NCBI GenBank assembly: GCA_022749755.1
Contig: CM040441.1
Coordinates: 19,283,475 to 19,347,474, forward strand
Origin: Azadirachta indica
Lineage: Eukaryota; Streptophyta; Magnoliopsida; Sapindales; Meliaceae
Reading direction: 5' to 3'
Length of the DNA stretch: 64,000 nt
The position numbers and the translations under genes are program-made. Below the pieces are notes generated by a model. The model did not search any database and was not told the DNA's origin. It worked only from the letters and a program-made list of their open reading frames with translations. Shown piece by piece: positions 46,237 through 57,790 of this stretch; the first letter of the stretch is position 1, and each line of letters begins with the position of its first letter.

Positions 46237-46941
46237 TGTTATGGGCAAATCTCTTAATGCCTACATGGCATCCACAAAGGCACCAAAATAGGTATCATGG
46301 TAGCAAAATATTAGGGACGTGGCCAAGACCCACGTTGAATAGATGTGCTTACCAAGGAAACCATCGTGGAAATGTTTCTAAGCTACCATGATATAGCCCA
46401 AGCTTTGGGTTGCAAGTTTAAGCTTAAAGCATGCAACTTGCACCTATCATGTGACAATAACGTGGTAGGTGGATTTTGCAAGGCCTGGCTTGCAGTTGAA
46501 GGACCTATAGCTAAAAGGTTAAAATTATTACCTATGTGACCAAGTAGGGTAATATAAAACTCCAAATAAAGCCAATTTGGTGATGTCACTTTAATACCAC
46601 CATGTAAGCAACCAATAAAGGGACGACACATAGGACAAAGAGCAGTGTAGGTTTCGTATCCCTTAACAAGCAAAGTGAGCGCTTGAGGAGAAGAGATCAA
46701 TGGTTGAGCTTTATCATGGCTTGCACAATGATTGCGTGAAGGAGATTTTTGGAAGGAAATTCATCTTCCCCTTTACTTATATAAACCTCAATTTCGTCTA
46801 CGCAAAAGGTTGGCTTCTTGAATTCTTACTTTTATCATACCTTCTCCTAAAACACACATAAAATCATCATTAGCCTCTCAATTATCATTTTCTGACATGC
46901 ATTGGTCTAACTTGATCGTTGGCGAGGATTTGCCCATAACA
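46237..46941 (+). repeat. 5' LTR of Tat-like gypsy
   Basis: Starts 'tgttatgggcaaat' and ends 'atttgcccataaca', a perfect 14-base terminal inverted repeat with TG...CA ends; 705 bases. A TATA-like 'ttatataaacc' at about 46777 is in the expected promoter position. The short frames at 46345 and 46383 lie inside the LTR and are not taken as genes. Confidence 0.85.
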
Positions 46942-47750
46942 CCAACGACACCTATTGACTTTTTTTATTTTGCAGGTAGATACCGAAATAAAGCTTAGAG
47001 TTATTGACTTAACATTAAAGAAAGATTACTTTATTAGAATTGTGTCTCGCACTGTAGTTGTATCATCATTCTATATTGGATGTGTTTTCCTCATAAATAT
47101 AAATTGTGTTTGTTGATTGGGGTTTGTTTTATATGGAATACACATGGCAATAAAAAGAATTTCAGCATCAATATCTATGTCTTTTATGGGAAATTTGTGA
47201 CGAAAAACCAGTGTTAGAAGTGGAAATAATGGTGCACGAGACATTGGAGTCGGCTTGTAACAAGCTAGAGAGTCGCTATAATAATGTGGGAAATAGGGGA
47301 GGAAGTGAACCGGGAGTAGAATGTGGTTTCTTGCCCTAATATATGAAACTCAAGGAAGGAAGATTTAGAGAATCAAATTAGAGACGATGAAGAAATGCCA
47401 CGGTAGCATGTACAGAGCAAACACCCATTTAGGAATCACAAAACCCATGAGAAGAAAGGCAGCATTAGATGAAAGCCACTACTATCATGCCATTGTTGTT
47501 CCTAAATAGAGCTAAGAGAAAATGGCCACCAAGTTAGGGTAGCAAGTCAGCGAGAGAGAGAGCGTGATTGAAATGATGTAGTATTACTTCAACAGGAAGT
47601 TCTACAAGGTGGGCATCATTACCATAAAGACCAAGCCCTAAAGGAACTAGTAGGAGAAGAGGGTGCAGAAAGCATGCACGCTAGCTGTTGGGTCCATACA
47701 TAGAACTAGCATGCAATTAATAAAAAGGCAGAGGATGGTCGCAATGTGAA
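46942..47750. other. Tat-like gypsy leader
   Basis: Non-coding leader after the 5' LTR; the primer-binding site is not recognisable with confidence ('ccaacgacacc' follows the LTR). Confidence 0.4.
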
Positions 47751-49080
47751 TCCTCACATAACAAGGCGACGTATGGCCAAAGAAGTGGAAAATGCTATCC
47801 CTAGTATATGGGATGGTATAAGGCAGCTGGAGGAGATTATAGCCAATTTATAAGGGATTGCCCAAGAATCATGCTAGGTAGAAGATCCACTAATACAACT
47901 TGTTATGCCATTCATGATAGACATTCAGCGAGAGTAAATGCATTAGATTTTACTATGCTGCAATTACAATCATATATAGGGTATACAAATCTATTGGTGC
48001 ATTTGCGACCATATCGAGAGATGATGAAAGTTCAAGGGGTTATAGATGGTGTCATGTACAAATTTTTCTCGTTGACATTGACAGGACCCATAAGGCAGTG
48101 ATATAAAAAAATGAAGTCGATAAGCATCAGTTCTTTCTCCCACCTTTGTATTGAATTTGTGAATTGCTTTTGTAGCTTCAAGAAACAAAAAGAGGATTCT
48201 GACATTTTCTTTGATGTAAAACAAGGAGAGAAAGAGATTTATAAGGCATTTATACGATGCTTTCACCATGTCATCATTCTGTTAAGGGTGTATAATTATG
48301 TTAATACTTCAAAAGCATTAGTGCGTAATACAAGAATGGAGCTGTTGTAGTGGTTATTTAGAGACTTTCAGCCCAAAATTTATACCGAGGTGCATGAGCA
48401 GGTGTTGAACTTTATTAAGACTGACACTTACGAGGCAGAGTAGTTATTAACAGAGCATGTTGAGAGTAAACTAAAAAGGGAAAGGGAAATCCTCGTAAAG
48501 CGCCATGACAATGGTAGTAGAAAAAAAAATGACTACACTAGTAAGGCTTTGATATCTATGCTATAACCCAGGTCTCCACGTCTTCCCTATAAGGACATTC
48601 CTTCACGATACCATTTCTATACTTTAATACCCCAGAGGCTGCAGGCTATATTATAAATCCCCAAGGGATTAATATAGAGAAAGGAGCCAAGATGAGAAGG
48701 GTCATAACGGTGTGATTCTAGAAAGGAGAAGCCACGTAATTCCTAGAAGCTATTGTTTAAGTACGAGTCCTATATACCAGTGAACGTTACTAAGGAGCAT
48801 ATATTCGTTGAAATAAGGAATGCAGGGTTGTTGGTGAAGTCACAACCACTAGACAGTAATATACACAGAAAAAATAAGATAAAGTTCTACGACTTTCACT
48901 AGGATTGGGGGCATAACACCTCAGACTGCTTTGAATTACTAGAACAGATAGATGCCTCGGTCCATAATAGCTATTTGGATAAATATTTGGTGGCATAAAA
49001 AGGAGACCGACATAATAAAATAGTTATGGATATTGTGGGCGAATACTTAAGTAATAAAATATAGCCACTACATTATGTCA
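47751..49080 (+). pseudogene. Tat-like gag remnant
   Basis: Recognisable pieces across broken frames: FRDFQPKIYTEVHEQVLNFI (48357-48420), and KIKFYDFH followed by DWGHNTSDCFELLEQIDASV (48873-48953), the Tat-type knuckle region 'CxFHxDHGHxTxxC'. Many stops, including one inside the knuckle segment. Confidence 0.75.
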
Positions 49081-49869
49081 ACACTATTATGATAGGCCTT
49101 ACCTTAGCAAAGAGCTCGAATTGGTCAAGAAATTACTACCCTGGCAATGTTCACGAACGAAGATGTGCTGGCAGTTATCCTACCCTATGTTGGTGCCCTA
49201 GTTGTAACATTAGACATAATAGGAAATACTACATCTCGAATGTTGGTGGATATGGGGAGCTCGGTGGACATCATTTTTAAGCACGCTTTAGACTAACTAA
49301 ATTTCTAGGATACCGTTTAAAGAGGTCTTGACGTTGTCAATTGGATTTTCTAGTTAAAACGTGTAGGCTGTGGGAATGGTCTCACTTCTAATAAGAGTGT
49401 AGGCAGAAGCAAACTCATTGACGGTGATGGTGAAGTTCATGATAGTTAACTAACCTAATCCCTACAATGCGATATTGGACCACCCTTTTATAGTCGAAAC
49501 AAAAGCGTGCGTGTCGGTCTACCACATAAAAATGAAGATGCCAATGAAGGATGTCATGATCATCATTGTAGGGGATTAGCACGCAGCCTAGAGTTGCTAC
49601 TTAACCACATCCAGGGAAGCCTTGTAAGTGATGGATCCAATACGCAATGTGAAAGGCACCGAAGCAAAAGTAGTCCTAAGGAGAGATGAGATTCTGGAAA
49701 TGGACTTGCGTTTTTCAGAGTTAGAGGCGCTAGTTAATACTGTCGTGGAGACTTCATTTGTTTGAGTGTGTGACAAGGATCCTTTTAAAGTGATAAAGAT
49801 AGATGTCGTAATAGAATAATCACTCATATAGAAATCAAGTATTTTTCTGAAAGAGTACACAAATGATGT
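49080..49869 (+). pseudogene. Tat-like protease and start of RT region
   Basis: At 49178-49293 the frame reads LPYVGALVVTLDIIGNTTSR and then LVDMGSSVDIIFKHALD, the Tat protease with DMGSS for the usual DNGSS. Downstream text leads to KEYTNDV at 49850-49869, the position 'xxFAWTxxDM' in family members, where the copia element interrupts. Confidence 0.75.
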
Positions 49870-50039
49870 TGAAGAGTTTGTTATGTGTTGGAGATTATTA
49901 CATAAGTATATCTTTGATTTTCTGTTTTAGAGTCCTAATTACATTTAACTAGGTTTAAAGCTCTATAAATACTATAGATATATATATATATGTATATAAA
50001 AAAAAGATAGTTTTTCCTATTCTATTTTTTATCTCAACA
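49870..50039 (+). repeat. 5' LTR of copia element (170 bp)
   Basis: Starts 'tgaagagtttgttatg', ends 'atctcaaca'. Matches 54419-54581 with several differences and an AT-run length change. Contains 'ctctataaatac', a likely TATA box. Confidence 0.92.
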
Positions 50040-50051
50040 TGGTATCAGAGT
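50040..50051 (+). promoter_or_regulatory. Copia primer-binding site, tRNA-iMet type
   Basis: 'tggtatcagagt' directly follows the LTR end, matching the classical tggtatcagagc complementary to initiator tRNA-Met. Confidence 0.95.
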
Positions 50052-50183
50052 TAAAGGTTTGGATCTATTATTTGTGAAGATTCGTATTGTCATCTGGTTG
50101 GATGAGAAATCAACTTTGAAAGATATGTCCCACACTAAACTTTGATACTCTTGCATCACACTCAAAATAGTCTTGTTGAGAGA

Positions 50184-50640
50184 TGACTGATAAAGTGGAG
50201 ATCATGGAAGGACAAATTTAGTCAAAAGTGATTGCTTTTGAGATGTTTCGTATCACTGATCAGAAGTTGAATTGTGTTAACTACCTATAATGGAGGAATT
50301 TTGTTCATCGCTTTATTCATGGACAAGATAAACAGAATCTCCTAAAGGAGGACCCACCATCACCATCAAATATGATTGAGTATGACAAGTGGAGGAAAAA
50401 AGATGATTGTCTCTACACTAGTATAATGAATTCAATTGAACCCAAGGTCAACGATGCTCTTATTTATTCAAAAACATGTAAAGAGCTGTGGAATTTTCTG
50501 GCTATTATTTATAGTGGAAAATGCACCATGAATAAATCATTTGGAGTCTTAAAACCTTTATGTAAACTAGAAAGAAGAACTTAATCTCAAATCGAGTATT
50601 TTATAGAGTTCAAATCACTCTGAAGAATTAAATGAACTTA
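50184..50640 (+). pseudogene. Copia gag (UBN2-type)
   Basis: Starts near ATG 50184 (MTDKVEIMEGQ). Then LNCVNYL-stop-WRNFVHRFIHGQD and SIMNSIEPKVNDALIYSKTC, KELWNFLAIIYSGKC, a typical copia gag core. Interrupted by stops at about 50218, 50289 and 50582. The zinc knuckle downstream (about 50950-51015) is degenerate. Confidence 0.8.
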
Positions 50641-51239
50641 TGCCGATTAGTATAGATCTAAACAAAATGTTGTTGCAATGAGAATGTCTTGCATTCTATT
50701 TTATTTATTTAGCTTGGGGTCAGACTGTACTACTATAATAACATAGATATTGTCTAGTTAAGTGTCTTATATTGCAGATGCATTTGCTCAAATCATGAGT
50801 ATAGGTGATGAGGAGATTTAGTCTCTTATTAGTGATACTAATGACAGGGTTGCCTTAGATCCTATTCCTTTTCTGGAGGTCGTAGAGGACAAATTGAGAA
50901 GGAAGGTTAAGGCAACAATCGAGAAGGTAAAAAAGGTCGATTTGGACCCAATACATGGGTATGTTATTTTTGTAGGCAAGTAGGTCATATTTAAAAAATT
51001 TTGCTAGAAATATAAACAACATTGAGGGCAGCAAAGTGACAAATATATTGCAGCTCTCTCTCAAGTTAATAGTACCTCACTATCTTTTATACTGTCTAGA
51101 CAGTGATAGAACAACCAGGTTATGAGTAGCCAACGATCACTTTAACAATGAAAGAATATAGGAAATTGTTAAGAAATCAGCTGGGCACTTTTGGAACAAC
51201 TACTTATGCACAAACAGGTAATTCTACTACTTGTATATC

Positions 51240-52430
51240 CATACCATCTCGCGTTTAGGTGATTGATTCAGAAGCACTAGAGCATGTGACTAGAAATGCA
51301 GGTATATTATCTATTTACCACTTAGCATGTAATCTTTCAATAGTAACAGTTGCTAATGGCACCTCAACGCCAATCCATGGAATGGGTGAGGCTTGTCCTA
51401 CACCACACATTCCTTTGTCTTATATGTTGCATATATCTAACTCTCCATTCAATCTTATCTCTGTTAGTAAGATTACAAAGAGTTTAAACTGTTGTCTCAT
51501 ATTTTTCCCTAATCATTGTCTCTTTCAGGATCTTACGACGGGGAAGACGATTGGTAAAGGATATGTTTCAAGTGGCTTATATGTGTTGGATACTCCGCCT
51601 ACAATATGCTCCGGGGTGTCTTGCAAGCTACTTAATTTTCACATCCATCTAGGTTATCCTTCATTGTTCATCTTGAAGAAATTGAGTCCTAGTCTAGAGT
51701 CTGTTTCTGATCTAAATTATAAGTCTTGTCGTTTTACAAAACATTATCATTTGTCTTATGGTTCTCGTATTAATAAAAGAGCTTTTGCTTCTTTTCATCT
51801 TGTGCATTTAGATATTTATGGGCCTTCTCCCATTTTAGCTACCCTTGGGTTTTGTTATTTTGTGAGTTTTGTAGATGATTATTCTAGAATGACTTGGATT
51901 TATCTCATGGCAAATAGATTTGAATTGTTTACTTTTTTTTTTCAATATTTTTGTGATGAAATTCAAACCCAATTTTCTATTCATACTCATGTTCTTCGTA
52001 GTGATAATGCCAGGGAATATTTTTCTGCTCTTGTTACTACCTATATGGCTAAACATAGAATGTTACACCAATCTTCTTATTCCTATACCCCTTAACAAAA
52101 TGGTGTGGCTGAACGTAAAAATTGACGTCTTCTCTAGGTCACACAAGCTCTCCTTTTTCACATGAATGTTCCTAGAGAATTATGGGCTAAAGCTATGAAA
52201 ACTGCATGTTATCTCATTAATCGCTTTCCTTCAACTATTCTTCAGGGGGAGATTCCTCACCAAGCTCTATTTCCTACTCAGCGTCTTTTCTCTCTTCCTC
52301 ATAAAATCTTTAGACGTATCTGCTATGTCTGTGATAATTGGTCTCATCTTACTAAGCTAGATTCTCATTCCCTAAGATTTATGTTTGTTGGGTATTACCA
52401 TAAACAAAAAGGATATCATTGTTAATCTCC
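51240..52430 (+). pseudogene. Copia protease, pre-integrase and integrase
   Basis: The protease site reads VIDSEALEHVT, so the catalytic DSG is changed to DSE. Then TPIHGMGEACPTPHIPLSYM and SPFNLISVSKITKSLNC. The pre-integrase is altered (FHIHLGYPSL). The integrase has HLDIYGP, FVDDYSRMTWIYLM and LRSDNAREY, with the last acidic residue. A stop at 52095 breaks TP/QNGVAERKN. The 278-residue open piece (51259-52095) is the longest in the element. Confidence 0.85.
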
Positions 52431-52779
52431 TGACTTGGGGCGGTTTATTACATCTTTAGATGTCTCATTTATGAAGTCCAATCTCTTCTCGTCTCTCACC
52501 CGTCTTTCGTCTACCACCTTTATTGATGATGCCTTCTTAGTCAACCAGATCATTTTTATCTCTAGTTCTCATATTCCTATGCTAGTCCTACCTCTAAGCC
52601 TTTTACCTTTTATGATTAGGTATACACTTATCATCCTTCTTTACCGTCAGATGCCACTAAGTCCGCGCCTAATATTGATTTGCCTTCTATCTGCAGATAC
52701 AGTTTCTACTTCTTCTAATGCAAATTAGCCCATAGCATTTCAAAAAGGTGTTTGATCCTGTACTCAGGATCCAATTAAT

Positions 52780-53490
52780 CATAAAGGTATGTTTGCTACT
52801 TTTCAGGCACTCTTGAGTACCATAAATGATATTGTTATTCCTTACTCTATTTTAGAGGCGATATCTTTTGCAGGTTGGTGTCATGAAATGCGTGAGAAAA
52901 TGCTAGCACTTGAGCAAAATCACACCTGGGACTTGATCACTTTACCGTGCAGTGAAAAAGCTGTTGGGTGTAAATAGGTGTTTGTTCTTAAGATGAATGC
53001 TGATGGTAAACTGGCTCATTTAAAAGCTTGCTTTGTTGCTAAAGGTTTTGCTGAAACCTACGAGATTGATTATCAAGTGACTTTTTTTCCAGTTGCCAAA
53101 CTTACCTCTATCTGTTGAATCCTGTCTCTTACTGCCACCGATGATTGGTTGTCGTTTCATAAGGATGTGAAAAATGCCTTTTTAAATGGCACTCTAACTA
53201 ATGGACTGTCTCATCCTAGACTTAATAAGCACATCTATAAATCAAAGAAACCAAGCTCGAGGAGACTGTTTGAGTCCATACAAAAATTTCTTCAACCAAC
53301 AGACCTTTCCTTTCTTTTCTTGAGAAACAAAACTAACTATTGGTTATCTTATTCTAGTTATTTATATAGATGACATTGTCATTACTAGTAGTGGTGACAA
53401 TGCAGGTATTGTAGGTCTTTAAACATTCGTACAATCTAAATTCCATATAAAGGATTTGCGTCGTTTAAACTATTTTTTAGGTATTGAAGT
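52780..53490 (+). pseudogene. Copia reverse transcriptase
   Basis: Pieces: WCHEMREKMLALEQNHTWDL, KACFVAKGFAETYEIDYQVT, WLSFHKDVKNAFLNGTL (the usual 'HQMDVKNAFLHG' with D kept), and after a frame shift VIYIDDIVITSSGD (53357-53398), the catalytic YVDD box as YIDD. Stops and shifts make it inactive. Confidence 0.85.
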
Positions 53491-53499
53491 AGCCAAAAG

Positions 53500-54170
53500 C
53501 AAAAAGAGTATTTACATTTTTCAAAGAAAGTATACTTTTGACTTAATCAAAGATACCAAGATGAATGAGGCAAGACCACTGGATTCATCGATGGATCCTA
53601 GTATCAAGCTTCTGCTAGATTAAAGGGAGCTATTTCATCAACCTAACAGGTATCACAGGTTTGTTAGGAAGCTGATTTATTTGACATTGACCAGACTAGA
53701 CATTTCCTTTACTGTAGGTATGGTAAGTTAGTTTGTAACTGCTCATAAAAAGTTTCATTCGGAGGCAAGTCTCAAGATTGTTAAGTATTTGAAACAATTT
53801 CTGAGAAAAGGAGTACTTTATAAGACCAATGGATATACAAGAATTGAGGGCTATTGTAATGCAGATTGGGCAGGATGTCCAATTAATCAAAGATCAACAA
53901 CCAGATGGTGTACTTTTGTTGAAGGCAACCTTTTGTCATGGAAAAGTAAGAAACAAACCATAGTTCCAGTTCTAGTGCAAAAGTAGAATATAAGGCTATG
54001 GCCTTAATTGTGTGTAAGATAATCTGGCTACATAATTTACTACAAAAATTTAGGGTTATTGTGATGCAAATTAAGCAAGATGTCCAATCAATCAAAGATC
54101 AACAACCAGATGGTGTATTTTTGTCAGAGGCAACCTTGTGTCATAGAAAAGTAAAAAACAAAGAAAATTT
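53500..54170 (+). pseudogene. Copia RNase H with internal duplication
   Basis: KYLKQFLRKGVLY, then GYCNADWAGCPINQRSTTRW and FVEGNLLSWKSKKQTIV at 53785-53965, the copia RNase H. A second, more decayed copy of the GYCDADWAG...EGN segment is at 54052-54165, offset about 204 bases. Confidence 0.85.
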
Positions 54171-54404
54171 TGAGTGACAACAAACTTACCATTAATATTA
54201 CTAATAATCTTGTGCTTTATGAGAAAACTAAACACTTTAAGATTGATGTTTATTTCATCAAAGAGAAGTTGGCAGATAATGGCATCTCTTTTGGTCATAT
54301 TCGCGTAGATCAGCAGCTTACAAACATTTACACAAGGTTCTTGAAGGACCACAAAGTAAAACCCTTTATGATAAATTGGGCATGTTGCATATTTATACCT
54401 CAAC

Positions 54405-54418
54405 TTGAGGGGGAGTAT
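54405..54418 (+). promoter_or_regulatory. Copia polypurine tract
   Basis: 'gagggggagtat' immediately before the 3' LTR; primer for plus-strand synthesis. Confidence 0.85.
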
Positions 54419-54581
54419 TAAAGAGTTTGTTATGCGTTAGAGTTTGTTACATAAAGATATTTTTGATTTTCTATTTTAGAGTCCTAATTAGATTTAACTA
54501 ATTCTAAAGCTCTATAAATACTATACATGCATATGTACATAAAAAATATAGTTTTTCCTATTCTATTTTTTTATCTCGACA
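54419..54581 (+). repeat. 3' LTR of copia element (163 bp)
   Basis: Starts 'taaagagtttgttatg' (TG to TA change) and ends 'atctcgaca', followed by target duplication 'gatgt'. Confidence 0.92.
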
Positions 54582-54586
54582 GATGT

Positions 54587-54930
54587 GTTCGCTTGAACAC
54601 ATATTGACATGCGTAGAATTGATACAAGCTTTGCTTTTACTAATTCGATATGTAGTCATACTTCAAATGAGTCACTCAATAGTGATGCCTATTCATTCAG
54701 AAGCGATATGATGCTATGTGAGAGGAAGTAGCCTTATAGTAGAGTTTATTAGGGAGGTTAATTGTCCAGAGTGGCTGTCTAATGTGGTACTAGTGAAAAA
54801 GGCAGATGAGAAATAGAAGAAGTGTGTGAACTAAGGCATGCTCGAAAGATAGCTTCTTATTGCCACGAATTAAAGATAGCTTTCATCCCAAGTTCCATTA
54901 TAGTGCAATACTTGTGGACTCCTAATATTT
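54587..54930 (+). pseudogene. Tat-like RT fragment after the copia insertion
   Basis: Continues the interrupted gypsy frame (FAW/stop/THIDM for the family 'FAWSxxDMPGI'). Only short blocks remain, e.g. VKKADEK near 54790 and VCELRHARKIASY. Most of RT and RNase H is absent. Confidence 0.5.
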
Positions 54931-55049
54931 TTGAGATATACTCAAAAGAGGTAGGAGAGTTGGTCATGGAGAAGACATGAATGGATGACATCCATCTTTA
55001 TTTGGATAAGGGAGAGTTGCAGCTAGTAAATTAGAAGCTAAGAAGTTCA

Positions 55050-55640
55050 GTACAAGGTGGCACATTATACCTTAATTGATAGTGTTTTGTACCGCTACAA
55101 ATTATTCCTCCAATACTTCGAGTACGTAGGAATAGAAGATGCAGGATATGTTTTGATGGAAGTTTATGAAAGAATTTGTGATGACCACTTGAGGGGAAGA
55201 ATTTTAGCATAAAAAACTCTACGAAAAGGATATTCCTAGTCCACAATGAAGAAAGAAGCAATGGAGTTTGCAAAACGATGTAAGCGGTATCAGAAAATTG
55301 TGAAATACCAAGACAACTCGTAAAGAAGCTGTCAAGCATCAATGCTCCCTGGTTATTCACCCAATGGGGAGTTGGGCCACAACCGATTGAAAGGAAACAA
55401 GTAAAGTGGACAAAAGTAGAGTCACTCTCCACCATCATAGAAGCAAAAACAACAAATTTCATTTAGAGGTCCTTTATTTGTAGGTTTAAATACCCCATGC
55501 CATCATCATAGATAATGGCAAGTAGTTTGACAACGCAAAATGTCGGACTTTTTGCAAAAACCTAGGGATCGATCATCAATTCTCCTCTCTAACACACCTA
55601 AAGGTAAACAAACAAGTCGAAGTAGTCAACAAAATTATAA
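55050..55640 (+). pseudogene. Tat-like integrase (zinc-binding and start of core)
   Basis: Reads VLYRYKLFLQYFEYVGIEDA (family LYRRxxxxPLLRCL), then VLMEVYERICDDHLRGRILA, MKKEAMEFAKRCKRYQKIVK and LSSINAPWLFTQWGVG. The HH-CC zinc motif has one Cys changed to Tyr (KRYQ). Core and DDE residues are mostly lost, although LGIDHQFSSLTHL around 55565 is the later part. Confidence 0.75.
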
Positions 55641-56110
55641 ATGTTTCCTTAAGCTGAGGTTCGCAAGTGATATGGGTGAACAAGATAGTGCCATGATCCT
55701 ACAATGGAAAAATTGTTCGCAAAGTCATTCAGTACCGAGGTTTTCATCTGGTAGAAATTGGCTTGCCAACATTCAGAATCCAGATCTTTAATAAAGTAGA
55801 AAATGACCATGATGTAGAGGAAAATTTGGACATTGTGGAAAAGATTAGGGAGCAAGCATATATGTGAGCAACAATCTGAAAAAGCTAGGTGGAACAACAT
55901 TACAACAAGATTCTGAGATGAAGATTCAATGCTAAGATAGGTTATGCTAAATACCCAGGAACTAATCGATGGGTGCCTTAACCCAAATTGGGAAGGCCTA
56001 TGTAGAGTAGCTCGATATGTACGTTCTAAAACCTATCAATTAGAGCGGTTAGAAGGGTTGAAGGTAAAACACGTCTAGAATGTAGAAAACCAGCTCCAGT
56101 ACCACCATAA
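55641..56110 (+). pseudogene. Tat-like integrase C-terminal tail
   Basis: NPNWEGLCRVARYVRSKTYQ (55984-56043) with LERLEGLKVKHV corresponds to the family tail 'xPNWEGPYxVxxxxxxGxYxL'. The upstream part is scrambled. Confidence 0.65.
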
Positions 56111-56870
56111 GGTTCACCATGGCCTCATATACACCTTTCCTTAGGTTAATAGTGAGGAGCACAATCCAAGGGGAAGAGGATCATTATATGCTCTGTCACG
56201 ATTTGTATGTACCTTTTCTTAGATTGATGGCAAAGAGCACAATCCAAAAAGACGGGAACCATAATGTATTTTGCCATTTTTCTAAAGTATTAATGATATT
56301 CTCTAGTAAGCGTTACCTCTTCTAGTAGTATGCAAGTTCGCCTTTGTGTCAATCTAATACCATAGATGTATCTTGATTTAATTAATTATATGCCGAAAAC
56401 ATCTTAAGAATGGGTAAGGTTCACTTGAATCAGGTAATATCGTTATGGTATCGTTGTGGTTTGCCTACTAATTTGCCTAGTAAATTATTACCTCAATTGC
56501 ACTTCAAGCTTACTTATGCATAATTTTTATAAGCATTGTTCTTGTTATTATTAGCACAATAGCTTTTGATCCCTATATGTGTAATTTCCTGCCAAAGCTA
56601 ATATCGACATTGTATATTCCAATCGTTATCATTACTAAAGATTCCTATGTCATTTTGTGCTGCTTAATGCCAATATAATACATTTTCGTAATTATTGCCT
56701 TAAGATTATTTTGTTTCATGCATAACAGATTAAAATGTGATACATACATGGTATTTAAAGAAAATTCAAAAGCATGGCATTCCAGATCAACAATAGAAAG
56801 AAAGCATCAATTAGAAAGTTTGCCATCATAGCACCAGTATATAATTATATACAAGAAAAACTAAGTGGCA
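56111..56870. other. Post-integrase spacer with short duplicated segment
   Basis: 'taccttttcttagattgatggcaaagagcacaatccaaa' style repeats (56138-56170 and 56214-56246) form a 76-base tandem duplication. Otherwise no coding recognised. Confidence 0.45.
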
Positions 56871-56879
56871 ACAACAGGA

Positions 56880-57480
56880 TTGTCGTTAGCAACATCCTCC
56901 TCTCCGGTCCCCTAAACTTACTAGGTAGCCTTTAACTCTAGATACTTGTCCACCTTGAATGGGAATTTCATCTTGCCCATATCAATTGATTTATTTTTAT
57001 CATGGATCTCACCTTCGTAGTGGCAATATTCAGTTAGTCAATTAGCAGTGCAGTCTTTATTTGCTTGGGCTACTATTAATGCATGGGCCTCTTTTTCAAC
57101 AACCAAGGCTTCTTCAACTTTGGCGCAACTTGCCTAAGCAACTACCACAAATCTTAGAGTTGTTCTAGCTAGGCCGTGGTAGCTGTTGATTTAGCCTCTA
57201 CCTTAGCTACTTTCTCTTGAAGAGACTTAGCCTGTTTTGTAAGGAGGCAACTCTTCCTCCTTTTTCTTCAAAGCTTTGTTGAAGAAGATGGTTGACTCAT
57301 TGAGGTTGAGAATGGGCTCGTTGGCAATATATATCTCTTGGGCGTGACATAGGTGTAGGTAGTGAGTTGAAAAGAAAAGGGATAAAACAAAGTTAGAAGA
57401 AATCTAACTCAAAAGGGGCCACAACGATTTATGAAAAGTACCTTGATAAGTATGTTCTCCACCATGGCTCAAATGGCGCT
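56880..57480 (-). pseudogene. Antisense ORF remnant typical of Tat elements
   Basis: The reverse strand gives broken coiled-coil-like text: AKVEEALVVEKEAHALIVAQ, then EYCHYEGEIHDKNKSIDMGK and KVDKYLELKA, followed by a GEEDVANDNPVVA-like acidic end. Tat elements often carry such an antisense frame between integrase and 3' LTR. Several stops; function in the family is not known to me. Confidence 0.45.
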
Positions 57481-57790
57481 GAGAAGTATGTTCATCTCCT
57501 CTTAGAAACTTTAAGGAGAAATAGCTGCCACTATTTCATTCACCACCTCAGCAAGATAGATGGGGATCAAGATAGACATCGCGGTTAGGTTGTCACTTGG
57601 AGCACAAAAGGATCTGAGGGCAGACCCAAAAGAACCCTTAGCTTACTTCTGTTTTAGTTGTTGCGGGGTGTGAAAGCCAATTTAGATCTAGAGGCCCAGA
57701 GGTATTAAAGCCCACCAAGAGTAATATCAGGCATACGCGAGTGGTCAACTAGTCATAATTTGGCAACAGGATTGGGTAATTTTCTCATGC

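Larger units (their letters stand above)
49870..54581 (+). mobile_element. Complete Ty1/copia retrotransposon nested in the gypsy
   Basis: 4712 bp with 5' LTR 49870-50039, 3' LTR 54419-54581, perfect 5-bp target duplication 'gatgt' (49865-49869 and 54582-54586), PBS at 50040 and purine tract before the 3' LTR. Order gag, protease, integrase, RT, RNase H as in copia. Internal coding has many stops, so it is structurally whole but not autonomous. Removing it rejoins the gypsy frame KEYTNDV to FAW/stop/THIDM. Confidence 0.93.
46237..57790 (+). mobile_element. Tat-like Ty3/gypsy element split by a copia insertion; 3' end missing
   Basis: Begins with an LTR, then degraded gag, protease, a copia insertion (49870-54581), RT start, integrase zinc region, integrase tail and an antisense ORF remnant. 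No 3' LTR can be found, and much of RT/RNase H is deleted between about 54900 and 55050. The insertion lies in the second BAHD-upstream region, and the expected BAHD paralogue beyond it is missing. A deletion from within the element into the flank is the simplest reading. Confidence 0.8.

Noticed and set aside
46345..46700. Overlapping frames in both strands
   Set aside because: Within the 5' LTR of the Tat-like element.
53149..53373. Treating the copia RT fragments as a functional host gene
   Set aside because: Multiple stops and shifts, and flanked by matched LTRs and a target duplication.
55031..55900. Reverse frames of 143 and 83 residues
   Set aside because: Antisense to Tat-like integrase coding, which has clear motifs on the + strand.
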